From: CAVRAZ01 sp963719135
GTDB taxonomy: Bacteria > Pseudomonadota > Gammaproteobacteria > DSM-19610
Assembly: GCA_963719135.1 (NCBI GenBank)
Contig: CAVRAZ010000001.1
Span: forward strand, 186,001 to 250,000
DNA length: 64,000 nucleotides
Direction of reading: 5' to 3'
Every line of letters begins with the position of its first letter. Position 1 is the first letter of the stretch. Of this stretch, positions 7,061 to 14,031 are shown in pieces. The notes below the pieces were generated by a model, which searched no databases, was not told the DNA's origin, and saw nothing but the letters and a program-made list of their open reading frames with translations. The translations under genes were made by a program, and so were the position numbers.

Positions 7061-7444
7061 GTGAATGAGCTGATTGTTGCTGGCGCTACCGCCGCGATAC
7101 AGTTGGTTATGCGTTTGCGGGAGATAAACAAGAATATTTCCAATGCAGAATTCGCCAATGTACTAGCTGATCTTTCAATTGAACTTTCAAATATGAAGGT
7201 TCAGGTTGCTAGTCTTGTGGCGGAGAACGATGAGCTCCGGCGGAAACTCAACGAGAAAAGCAGTCCTTCGCTTGAGTTTAAAGAGTTCGCGTACTTCTCG
7301 CCAGACGGTGACGGCCCATTTTGCCCAGGCTGCTATGATGCGAAAGGTCAAAAGGTCCGGCTATCTAAACTAACGGATGCTTTCATAGTATTTGGCAGTC
7401 ACTCTTGCCCAGTGTGCAAAGAGACTTATGGAGAAGAAACATAA
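7061..7444 (+). CDS. Cassette gene 1: coiled-coil plus zinc-ribbon hypothetical protein
   Basis: 127 residues from GTG 7061, with GGAGG 7 bases upstream. Residues 1-30 are helical (IVAGATAAIQLVMRLREI), and 31-75 form a likely coiled coil with heptad-like leucines (VLADLSIELSNMKVQVASLV). The C-terminal 55 residues carry two Cys pairs, CPGC and CPVC, that could form a zinc ribbon around YDAKGQKVRL. No family was recognised by name. Composition is more AT-rich than the chromosomal genes on either side, and the stop codon lies in the left arm of an attC-like site. Both fit an integron cassette origin. Confidence 0.65.
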   Translation: MNELIVAGATAAIQLVMRLREINKNISNAEFANVLADLSIELSNMKVQVASLVAENDELRRKLNEKSSPSLEFKEFAYFSPDGDGPFCPGCYDAKGQKVRLSKLTDAFIVFGSHSCPVCKETYGEET

Positions 7445-7508
7445 CCAGTCGCTGCACGCGACGCCAAACCGCTTCGCACTCTGGTGCAGGTGAGCTTCAG
7501 CGTTGGGC
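7439..7508 (+). repeat. attC-like site A (cassette 1)
   Basis: Left core ACATAAC (7439-7445, one mismatch to RYYYAAC) and right core GTTGGGC (7502-7508, exact GTTRRRY) are 70 bp end to end. CTGCAC pairs with GTGCAG inside, and the right arm GCAGGTGAGCTTCAGCG is the form seen in many chromosomal integron attC sites. It starts inside the stop codon of gene 1 and ends 6 bp before the ATG of gene 2. Confidence 0.7.
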
Positions 7509-7514
7509 TGTTAC

Positions 7515-8408
7515 ATGACTGAGCCGCTATTCATCCTCGACGCGGATGCGTCGGATCCAGCATACGTCAATATTCGTGACGGCGAGCCTGAACCTGCCAA
7601 GAACGCCCGAGAGCTGACTGAACGCCTCTGGCGACTGTATAGGCCTTATGCTGACCCGCACTTTCGTACGGAGATTCAAAGCGCTTTCGACGAGCGCTTC
7701 TGGGAGATGTACCTCACTTGCGCCCTGCTTGATCTTGGCCTACCGGTGTCTTGCCCGAAGCCGGGGCCAGATGTCCAACTGTCCCTAGATGAAACAACGG
7801 TCTGGATCGAAGCCATTTGTCCGACACGGGGCTCCGAAGAGAACCCTGATCGCGTACCTGATTACAACTTCGGTGCGCCGGTGGCGACACGGGTGCCGGA
7901 TGCCGAGGTCATTATGCGACTGCGGCACGCGATTGAGACAAAGGTTAGAGCCTTCAATCGATACGCTGAGCGGGGAATCATCTCGAACGACTCCGCACAC
8001 GTTGTCGCGATAAACGGCTGTCAAATACCGCACGCACGTTTGGAGAGAGACATTCCGCGAATCATACGGTCGGTTCTTCCAATTGGAAATATGCAGGTCA
8101 CATTCGATCGCGATCCGAGCGTGCCCACGGAAACGAGCTATCAGTACCGCCGCACGGTGGAGCGAATGAAGGGCGCCGAAATCGAAACGGATGTGTTCCT
8201 TCAGGACCGTTATCGGAGTTTGAGTGCGGTTCTCTATTCCTCTGTCGACGCATGCAATCCCACGCGTCGGTTGGGCGATGACTTCATCTTGATTCACAAT
8301 CCCAGAGCGGTTGTTCCTCTACCAGATATGACGATTCGCCGTGGTAGAGAGTACCGGGTGCGCGAGAGCGAAGATGTCTTCTCTCTGGGCTCTACTGTTC
8401 ATGAGTAG
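7515..8408 (+). CDS. Cassette gene 2: hypothetical protein with nuclease-like motif spacing
   Basis: 297 residues from ATG 7515, immediately after attC A; the in-frame TTG at 7503 lies inside the attC and is not favoured. Residues 55-110 read FDERFWEMYLTCALLDLGL, then KPGPDVQLSLDETTVWIEAI. The order E/W helix, PD, then a buried strand with E resembles the PD-(D/E)xK nuclease core, although the usual Lys is not obvious. A later segment has SAHVVAINGCQIPHA and, near the end, a small beta-rich tail. No family name could be assigned. Absence of a strong ribosome site is common for cassette genes. The stop is 6 bp before attC B. Confidence 0.65.
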   Translation: MTEPLFILDADASDPAYVNIRDGEPEPAKNARELTERLWRLYRPYADPHFRTEIQSAFDERFWEMYLTCALLDLGLPVSCPKPGPDVQLSLDETTVWIEAICPTRGSEENPDRVPDYNFGAPVATRVPDAEVIMRLRHAIETKVRAFNRYAERGIISNDSAHVVAINGCQIPHARLERDIPRIIRSVLPIGNMQVTFDRDPSVPTETSYQYRRTVERMKGAEIETDVFLQDRYRSLSAVLYSSVDACNPTRRLGDDFILIHNPRAVVPLPDMTIRRGREYRVRESEDVFSLGSTVHE

Positions 8409-8414
8409 ACGACA

Positions 8415-8495
8415 GTCCAACAACCACATCGAATTCGCGCCACTGCGTGGCGCCGGACCTCGCTACCGCTCGGCCGTTCATGCGGAGCGTTGGCC
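8415..8495 (+). repeat. attC-like site B (cassette 2)
   Basis: Left core GTCCAAC (8415-8421, exact RYYYAAC) and right core GTTGGCC (8489-8495, one mismatch). Between them GCGCCAC-TGC-GTGGCGC forms a strong stem, and the right arm GTTCATGCGGAGCGTT is of attC type. Total 81 bp. The 3' end of the reverse-strand cassette gene 3 overlaps the right arm. Confidence 0.75.
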
Positions 8496-9002
8496 CCCCG
8501 TCATATCCTTCGCGCCGATATCGAATGCCCGATCCAATAGCTGCCGGAACAGACCATCTTGAATACGATCTTTCAGCTTTCGCGCAACGGTGTGTGGGTT
8601 ACGGAGCAACACATAATGGAACGGCCCCGATGCGCCATCTTTGCAATCTATGAAACCGAGCTCCTGCAGTGTTCGCATTCGCTGGCGCCATGTGGTCAGG
8701 GCTCGCTCGCCCGTAAAGCCGCTTTCGGAAGCAAAGGCAGCGGGATTTTCAATCATGACCAGAGACTCATCGAACGCCCGACACCAAAGAACAAAATACG
8801 CTTGGCCGGCCGGGTGGTTCTTCGAGAGGCTGTCAATGATGTTCATTAATAGCGGCATCGTCCGAGGGATGGTTGTAAACCCACGGTGTCGTTTGCGATT
8901 CCAGAGATCGTCATCCTTGAGGTCGGGCCAGTACTCCTCACGAAGTCTTAACGACTTCTCTTGCGCTTTTGAACGGCGGATGGCAAGTTGCTTGGTGTTC
9001 AT
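8478..9002 (-). CDS. Cassette gene 3, reverse orientation: predicted HTH protein of mobile elements
   Basis: 174 residues from ATG 9002, preceded by AAGGAG at -11. The sequence contains HRGFTTIPRTMPLLMNIIDS, then AGQAYFVLWCRAFDESLVMI and TGERALTTWRQRMRTLQELG, ending in LLDRAFDIGAKDMTGG. The second half reads like a winged-helix domain (WRQRMRTLQELGFIDCKDG, then FHYVLLRNP), as in plasmid or ICE replication-associated proteins; no exact family is claimed. Being antisense to the array, it must use its own promoter, probably in the AT-richer stretch at 9080-9240. Its last codons and stop are encoded inside attC B of the neighbouring cassette. Confidence 0.65.
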   Translation of the reverse strand: MNTKQLAIRRSKAQEKSLRLREEYWPDLKDDDLWNRKRHRGFTTIPRTMPLLMNIIDSLSKNHPAGQAYFVLWCRAFDESLVMIENPAAFASESGFTGERALTTWRQRMRTLQELGFIDCKDGASGPFHYVLLRNPHTVARKLKDRIQDGLFRQLLDRAFDIGAKDMTGGQRSA

Positions 9003-9357
9003 CGCTTGCTCCTTCTGGTTGTGGCTCGCGGCCCGGGTTTTGGAGGCCCGGGCCAGCACCGTCCGCGGCAAATCAGTGCTTGAGCTTGGTAGCCATTGTT
9101 GCGAAGTTATTCAATATATTCAATGAGTTATTCGTTGCTCACTGAAAAAGCACCTACTGAAACAGCGCCTACTCCCGTATTGAGTGCATCACGTTTCATG
9201 TCAACCCGATATTTAAGTAGTGCCGAATCGTGACGCTTACCGCAAGAAATCCCCTTTGCGGCAGGTACTTAGAAACTTGTGCCGGTGCTCCCGCTACTCG
9301 CAGTTATCCGCTACTCGCCGTGCTCCCGGTGCTCGCGGGGAGGCGAGGGGGCGGGGG
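9003..9357. other. Upstream region of cassette gene 3, no gene seen
   Basis: 355 bp without a credible reading frame. The first part is AT-rich (ATTCAATATATTCAATGAG around 9110-9126) and likely holds the promoter of reverse gene 3. The second part (9240-9350) is GC-rich with short direct repeats of GTGCTCCCG and GCTACTCGC between 9280 and 9335, ending in a G-rich run before attC C. Confidence 0.5.
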
Positions 9358-9424
9358 GGCTAACCCGGCAGTCCACCGGGCCTGCGCAAAAAGCCGCGCA
9401 GGCCGGTGACTTTGAACGTTAGCC
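9358..9424 (+). repeat. attC-like site C (cassette 3)
   Basis: Core GGCTAAC (9358-9364) is the exact complement of GTTAGCC (9418-9424). Inside, CCGGGCCTGCGC and GCGCAGGCCGG form a long stem around AAAAAGCC. The site is 67 bp, near the usual 60-70 bp class, and the array's best hairpin. It ends 10 bp before the ATG of gene 4. Confidence 0.8.
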
Positions 9425-9434
9425 GACTAGTGCC

Positions 9435-10244
9435 ATGACTAATATCGTAGTCGACAAGAGCTTCCTGCAAGGTACCGCCGGCCGGCGTGTGCGCGAATTG
9501 GCGTCAGAGCACCGAATACTCATGTCCGACGCTCTGTTCTACGAACTCTTAACCACGCGGCCTGATGCACGAGTTCAATGCTTCGCAAAGTTTCCTGATG
9601 GCCCGAATCCGGTGGATTTGATCAGCCATGCCGGTGTGCTAATGCGATATGAGATGGAGGCTGGCACGCCGAGCGGCAAGCCGTCGCGTCACAAAGAAGA
9701 TGTGCAGTTTCTATTCAATTCATCACTAAAGAAGGAGGAATATCGCCCGCCCGAAGATGCCCAGAAGGCAATTGATGAAGAAACAGCTCGTTTAACGGAG
9801 TCAGTGCAGAGGTTCGTCGAACGGACTGGCGCTGTAACATCGCTGTTTCCAGATCTATTCACGGGGAGTCAGGTCGAACGAGATGCCGCACACCTTGAGG
9901 CGGAGAAGGCAATTGTATCTCCCGGGGCGCTTCGCCCCTTTATTTCTCAATTGGAACCTCCTCCCGGGGAGAAGCCGCTTCCGCCTGTTGAGAGAATCGA
10001 CGAACGATGGGCAATCTATCGGTACGTCCAAGTTCAGCTCTTGTTCGCTCTTGATGTTCATGTCCGTTACCAGGGAAACATTCCGAAGCCAATGAGCGGA
10101 CGTCTGTACGAGAAAATGGAGCATGATGTTCTTGATGCTGAGCAACTGATTCTAGGTTGCCAGGAAGGCGCATTTGCTACCCACGAGAATAAACACAAGC
10201 GCTGGTGGGCGTTGCTGTGTCCAGATGGGTGCCTCTATGCATGA
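9435..10244 (+). CDS. Cassette gene 4: PIN-like domain hypothetical protein
   Basis: 269 residues from ATG 9435, 10 bp after attC C. It opens with a PIN-like strand and acidic residue (MTNIVVDKSFLQG), followed by HRILMSDALFYELLTT with a conserved-looking Glu at residue 38. A long helical middle comes next (residues 90-190). Near the end, EKMEHDVLDAEQLILGCQEG and ATHENKHKRWWALL place more acids as in the PIN catalytic set. PIN domains are Mg-dependent RNases found in toxins and defence genes. This is a fold-level guess; no antitoxin partner gene accompanies it. The stop lies 3 bp before attC D. Confidence 0.65.
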   Translation: MTNIVVDKSFLQGTAGRRVRELASEHRILMSDALFYELLTTRPDARVQCFAKFPDGPNPVDLISHAGVLMRYEMEAGTPSGKPSRHKEDVQFLFNSSLKKEEYRPPEDAQKAIDEETARLTESVQRFVERTGAVTSLFPDLFTGSQVERDAAHLEAEKAIVSPGALRPFISQLEPPPGEKPLPPVERIDERWAIYRYVQVQLLFALDVHVRYQGNIPKPMSGRLYEKMEHDVLDAEQLILGCQEGAFATHENKHKRWWALLCPDGCLYA

Positions 10245-10733
10245 GTCGACTAACAAGTCGCGGCAGGTGACGTTTGACCCGCCGCCCAGTTTTGCTACTG
10301 CAAAAACGGCCGTCGCCTCAAACGCACCTGAGCTCAGGCGTTGAATGAGACCTGGGCGACTCAGGGTGCGGACTCGGCGACCGAGTCTGAACGGAATGGT
10401 TTGCTGCGGCTTGGATAATGATCTAAAAGAAATGGCAGGGGCTAAGTGTCTCTCGGGCAGGTGTGTGTTTAGTTGTTGTCTCAGTTTATGGAGATGATGT
10501 TCGGCCTGATCGAGGATAAGGATCATGTGAACCGGGTCAGGCAAACGAGGTGCACGCGGTTGTTTTAGTTCTTTAGCAAGCTCTCGCAGTAGGTGGTCCT
10601 GGTATTCAATGCCCAGTATTCGATTCCACGTGCAAAAGCGATTGTCGCGGTTAAGTCCGTCGCTCCAGAGGTGCCAGCCTCGCAGAGCGTAATCAAGTGT
10701 TGAAAGGTCGCAGATGTAACGATGTTCAGCCAT
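10152..10733 (-). CDS. Hypothetical protein at the array end, reverse strand
   Basis: A 193-residue frame starting at ATG 10733. The first 105 residues look coding: MAEHRYICDLSTLDYALRGW, WHLWSDGLN, YQDHLLRELAKELKQ, and PVHMILILDQAEHHLHKLRQ. The remainder reads through attC D and the 3' end of cassette gene 4 in antisense, so the true C-terminus may once have been elsewhere; insertion of cassettes could have replaced it. No family was recognised. If real, it is the last gene before the right dif site. Confidence 0.4.
   Translation of the reverse strand: MAEHRYICDLSTLDYALRGWHLWSDGLNRDNRFCTWNRILGIEYQDHLLRELAKELKQPRAPRLPDPVHMILILDQAEHHLHKLRQQLNTHLPERHLAPAISFRSLSKPQQTIPFRLGRRVRTLSRPGLIQRLSSGAFEATAVFAVAKLGGGSNVTCRDLLVDSCIEAPIWTQQRPPALVFILVGSKCAFLAT
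10248..10346 (+). repeat. attC-like site D (cassette 4)
   Basis: Left core GACTAAC (10248-10254, one mismatch) and right core GTTGAAT (10340-10346, exact GTTRRRY), 99 bp apart end to end. CAGGTGACGTTTGA pairs with TCAAACGCACCTG with one bulged base, the extrahelical feature typical of attC, and the right arm CTCAGGCGTTGAAT is classical. No further attC is seen before the dif site. Confidence 0.75.
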
Positions 10734-10806
10734 TTGGCCGACTCTATCGGACGGACGTCCAGTGGCCTAAACGGTCGGGGTGATATCAGAAATCAGGGAA
10801 TACTTA

Positions 10807-10834
10807 ATTTTACATAATATACATTATGCGTAGT
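10807..10834 (+). other. dif: dif site (XerCD recombination site)
   Basis: A 28-bp match to E. coli dif in reverse-complement orientation, identical at 24 of 28 positions. The XerD arm (ATTTTACATAA), the central TATACA and the XerC arm (TTATGCG) are all recognisable, with mismatches only at one XerD-arm base and the last XerC-arm bases. This is probably the functional chromosome-dimer resolution site, regenerated when the filamentous phage integrated. If so, the window lies at the replication terminus. ftsK, whose product activates XerD at dif, lies 40 kb away. Confidence 0.8.
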
Positions 10835-10884
10835 ACCGGAATCCCGCGACACACCGCCTGGCATCCCCGGTCGCAGAGCCCTGG

Positions 10885-11823
10885 TCAGGGTCTCTGGTCA
10901 GCCCGACCATCGGTCTTGGCCACCGGTATCATGTTACGCCGCGTGATACCCAGCCACAGCGCCAGCGGGCTCGCGACGTAAATGGACGAAACCGTTCCGA
11001 TCAGAATGCCGACGATGAGCGCCAGAGAGAAGCCGTGGACCACCTGACCGCCGAGGAAATACAGCGCGACCACCACCAGCATCGTGGTGGCACTGGTCAT
11101 GATGGTTCGTGACAACGTCTGGTTGATCGACACGTTCATGACATCGGTGACCGAATCGGTGCGCATGCGCCGGAAGTTCTCCCGGATTCGATCAAACACC
11201 ACGATCGTGTCATTCAGCGAATAGCCGATGACCGCGAGCACCGCCGCCAGCACGGTCAGGTCAAATTCGATCTGAAACAAGGAGAAGAAACCGATCGTGA
11301 ACAGCGCGTCGTGAACGGTCGCCAGCAGCGCGCCCAGCGCGAAGCGCCATTCGAACCGGAGCGCCACATAGATCAGGATGCCGACCAACGCGAACAGCAT
11401 CGCCATGCCACCTTTCTCGATCAGCTCATCGCCGACCTGCGAGCCCACATACTCCACCCGGCGCATGTTGACCTCGTCCTTCGTGGCTTTCTGCAGCACG
11501 CCGAGCACGCGGCTGCTGACCTCTGCGCTGTCCTCGCCCTGCCTGGGCGCGAGCCGGACCAGCACGTCGCGCGAAGAACCGAAATTCTGCACGATCGCGT
11601 CGGAGAATCCGCCGTCGGCTAGCGCGGTGCGCACCTGGCGCAGATCGACCGGATTGCCGTAACCCGCCTCGATAAGGGTGCCGCCCGTAAAATCCAGCCC
11701 CAGCCTCAGCCCCTTGACGATCATGGAGCCGAGGCTGAGCGCGATCAGGCTCGCCAGCACCGCGGCCATCACCCCGCGCTTGCCCATGAAGTCGATATGC
11801 AGATTACGTTTGAAAAATTCCAT
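10885..11823 (-). CDS. secF: Protein translocase subunit SecF
   Basis: 312 residues from ATG 11823, with GGAG 6 bases upstream. Six membrane segments frame a periplasmic domain (about residues 40-120). Family motifs seen: LGLDFTGGTLIE near residue 48, ALRFEWRFALGALLATVHDA, VIGYSLNDTIVVFDRIREN and SRTIMTSATTMLVVVALYFL. SecF with SecD uses the proton gradient to help pull secreted proteins across the inner membrane. Usually yajC-secD-secF form an operon; here no secD or yajC is present upstream and the next gene, corA, is divergent. The dif site lies 50 bp past its stop. Confidence 0.95.
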   Translation of the reverse strand: MEFFKRNLHIDFMGKRGVMAAVLASLIALSLGSMIVKGLRLGLDFTGGTLIEAGYGNPVDLRQVRTALADGGFSDAIVQNFGSSRDVLVRLAPRQGEDSAEVSSRVLGVLQKATKDEVNMRRVEYVGSQVGDELIEKGGMAMLFALVGILIYVALRFEWRFALGALLATVHDALFTIGFFSLFQIEFDLTVLAAVLAVIGYSLNDTIVVFDRIRENFRRMRTDSVTDVMNVSINQTLSRTIMTSATTMLVVVALYFLGGQVVHGFSLALIVGILIGTVSSIYVASPLALWLGITRRNMIPVAKTDGRADQRP

Positions 11824-12095
11824 ACGATCTCCGGCCATGCCGTGCGGGCGGCATATTCTGGTTCAGGCGGGATTTTAGCGAAAACAACGCCCTGTGCGGG
11901 AGCCGGCGACAGTACGCTTTCGCTCCCGGCCCGTCAAGAGCCAGCGCCCGGCGTCCGCCATCACATGGACCCGGTGCATCCTGTCGCCTATCATCCCCCT
12001 TGGGCGCACGCCCCGGCGGGTCTGCCGTACTGCCATTGTATGCGCCGCGGATCCGGCCGGCGCCCCTGTTTGCGGCTCACTCCAGAGGACCACCG

Positions 12096-13193
12096 ATGGC
12101 CTATTTTCACAAACGCTACCACCCGCCGGGCACGTCGCCCGGCACGCTGATCGACAGCGGCGAAGTGCCGCCAGCCGCGAAAATCCGCCTGGTCACGTTC
12201 AATTCACACGACTACTTCGAGCGCGGCAACGTCGACCCCGAGACCTGCTGCCTCCGATCCGAGCCTGGTGAACACATCGCCGCCGACCGGGACAGGCTGG
12301 CCTGGATTCACGTGCAGGGGCCGGTGTCGGGCAGCCTGCTTGCGCGGCTCGGCCAGGTTTTCAATCTGCATCCGCTTGCGGTCGAGGACGTGCTCAACAC
12401 CGGGCAGCGTCCCAAATACGATTGCTTCGAGGACCAGTTGTTCACCACGCTCAACGTGCCGCATTTCCAGGAAAAGCTGCCGCGGGCCACGCAGATCAGC
12501 CTGTTTCTCGGCAAACGCTTCGTGATCACGTTCTCTCCGAACACCGATGACCCGTTCGCGCCGGTGTTGCGAAGCCTGCGCAAGGAAAATACCCGCATCC
12601 GGACGCTCGGCATCGACTACCTGTTCTACTCTCTGGTGGATGTGATCATCGACATGGGGTTCCCGCTCATCGAAAGCTTCGGCAACGCCGTCGAGGCGCT
12701 CGAGGAGGAAACCCTGTACGATGCGTCCAACCAGACAGCGCTGCGAATTCACGAACTCAGGCGCGAGTTGCTCCTGACGAAAAAAATGCTATGGCCACAC
12801 CGTGAGTTGCTCAACGGCCTGATGCACGACGACAATGAACTGATCGGTGACCAGGCGCGACTCTACCTGCGCGACTGCTATGACCACTCCATCCAGTTGA
12901 TGGACCTGCTGGAAACCTACCGCGACATGACCACCGGCATACTGGACGTCTATCTGATCAGCATCAGCAACCGAATGAACGAGGTGATGAAGGTGCTGAC
13001 GGTCATAGCCACGATCTTCATACCCTTGACCTTTATTGCCGGCGTCTATGGCATGAATTTCGGCGACAACAAGGACAGCCCCTGGGCCATGCCCGAACTG
13101 GGCTGGTACTACGGCTATCCGCTGGTTCTGGTCGTGATGGTTGCGATCGCGATCGGGATGCTGGTCTATTTCAAGCGCAGGGACTGGTTCTGA
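12096..13193 (+). CDS. corA: CorA-type magnesium/cobalt transporter
   Basis: 365 residues from ATG 12096 (AGAGGA upstream). The N-terminal cytoplasmic domain includes HPLAVEDVLNTGQRPKYDCF (about residues 90-110) and a long stalk helix (ALRIHELRRELLLTKKMLWP). Two C-terminal helices follow, with the signature YGMNFG at about residue 313 and a basic end (FKRRDWF). CorA forms a homopentameric channel for Mg2+ (also Co2+, Ni2+). It stands alone, divergent from secF and convergent with the phosphatase gene 15 bp downstream. Confidence 0.93.
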   Translation: MAYFHKRYHPPGTSPGTLIDSGEVPPAAKIRLVTFNSHDYFERGNVDPETCCLRSEPGEHIAADRDRLAWIHVQGPVSGSLLARLGQVFNLHPLAVEDVLNTGQRPKYDCFEDQLFTTLNVPHFQEKLPRATQISLFLGKRFVITFSPNTDDPFAPVLRSLRKENTRIRTLGIDYLFYSLVDVIIDMGFPLIESFGNAVEALEEETLYDASNQTALRIHELRRELLLTKKMLWPHRELLNGLMHDDNELIGDQARLYLRDCYDHSIQLMDLLETYRDMTTGILDVYLISISNRMNEVMKVLTVIATIFIPLTFIAGVYGMNFGDNKDSPWAMPELGWYYGYPLVLVVMVAIAIGMLVYFKRRDWF

Positions 13194-13208
13194 GAGGGAC
13201 GGCGAACG

Positions 13209-14021
13209 TCACATCGCGCGTCTCGCCAGGATCACGGTCAGGTCGTCCGGGTGGTAAGGCTGGTCGCTGTGCGCACCGGACATGATCGTGCCGCATAGAC
13301 CTGCAATCTTTTCGATGCATTTCTTCAGTGCGCCCTTGCGCACAGTTTCGATGATCTCATCGAGGCGCATGTTGTCGGCCAGCCCGTCGCTGGCGATAAC
13401 GATCGTGTCGTAACGCGACAGCGGGACCTTGGGGCCTATCTCGACCCGCATATCGTGACTGCCGATGACGTTCGAGACCATATGGCGCTCGTCGTGGTTC
13501 ATCGCATCCGTTTCATCGATGAGGCCCGATTCCACCGCATAACCGGTGGGCGAATGCGGTACCGTCTGGTGTTTGATGCGCCCCCTCTGCCCCACGACCA
13601 GGATAACCGAATCACCCACGTGGTACGGCCGCACACTGCGCTCGTCCAGCTCGACCAGGGCCAGCGTCGTGGCCGCTCCTTTGCCTGTATTCAGGATCGC
13701 ATCGTTGGCTTTGTCGATGCCCCGAAGGATCACCGACCGAAGATCTTCCCCCGCCCCTCTGGTGGAAAGCACTTCGAGGATCGTCTCCACCGCCAGTCTC
13801 GAGGCCTCGTCTCCGGAAGGAAGGCCGCCCAAACCGTCGGCGACGATAAAGACCGCACGCCGCTCATCGACCGAGTACCAGGCGGCGCAGTCTTCGTTTT
13901 GCGTGGCCTTGTCCGGCGCCCTGGCGGTGAACGCCGCGAGCAGGCAGCCGGAAACGTCGAACAGCGCGGGCCCGGCACGCTCACGGTCATAAAAAATGGT
14001 GTCTTCCGGCTTGTTGGTCAT
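13209..14021 (-). CDS. PP2C-type Ser/Thr protein phosphatase
   Basis: 270 residues. Metal-binding and core PPM motifs are in order: KATQNEDCAAW (about residue 42), FIVADGLGGLPSGDEAS (58-74), YHVGDSVILVV (133-143), VIASDGLADN (208-217) and HPDDLTVILARR at the end. It is a soluble, Mg/Mn-dependent phosphatase. Its start is 10 bp after the stop of the Ser/Thr kinase gene, so the two are co-transcribed and most likely act on the same targets or on each other. No further partner (FHA protein, type VI secretion gene) is in the operon. Confidence 0.9.
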   Translation of the reverse strand: MTNKPEDTIFYDRERAGPALFDVSGCLLAAFTARAPDKATQNEDCAAWYSVDERRAVFIVADGLGGLPSGDEASRLAVETILEVLSTRGAGEDLRSVILRGIDKANDAILNTGKGAATTLALVELDERSVRPYHVGDSVILVVGQRGRIKHQTVPHSPTGYAVESGLIDETDAMNHDERHMVSNVIGSHDMRVEIGPKVPLSRYDTIVIASDGLADNMRLDEIIETVRKGALKKCIEKIAGLCGTIMSGAHSDQPYHPDDLTVILARRAM

Positions 14022-14031
14022 CGCAGTGTCT

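Larger units (their letters stand above)
3338..10834. mobile_element. Island at dif: degenerate inovirus prophage plus integron cassette array
   Basis: Two dif-like sites in the same orientation (3338-3365 and 10807-10834) bound a 7.5 kb block between ordinary chromosomal genes (DUF599 and secF). The left part holds inovirus genes: repressor-like regulator, replication initiator and zot. The right part holds four attC-like sites with single-gene cassettes. Filamentous phages such as CTXphi integrate at dif with host XerC/XerD and leave exactly this kind of direct att repeat around 6-9 kb of DNA. No phage integrase is needed and none is present. Coat, minor coat and adsorption genes are missing, so the phage cannot be complete. 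Whether the cassettes arrived with the phage or were already at dif cannot be decided. Confidence 0.75.

Noticed and set aside
3338..10834. CRISPR array or toxin-antitoxin operon in the island
   Set aside because: Repeats are four divergent attC sites and short palindromes, not regular CRISPR repeats; no adjacent toxin-antitoxin gene pair is present.
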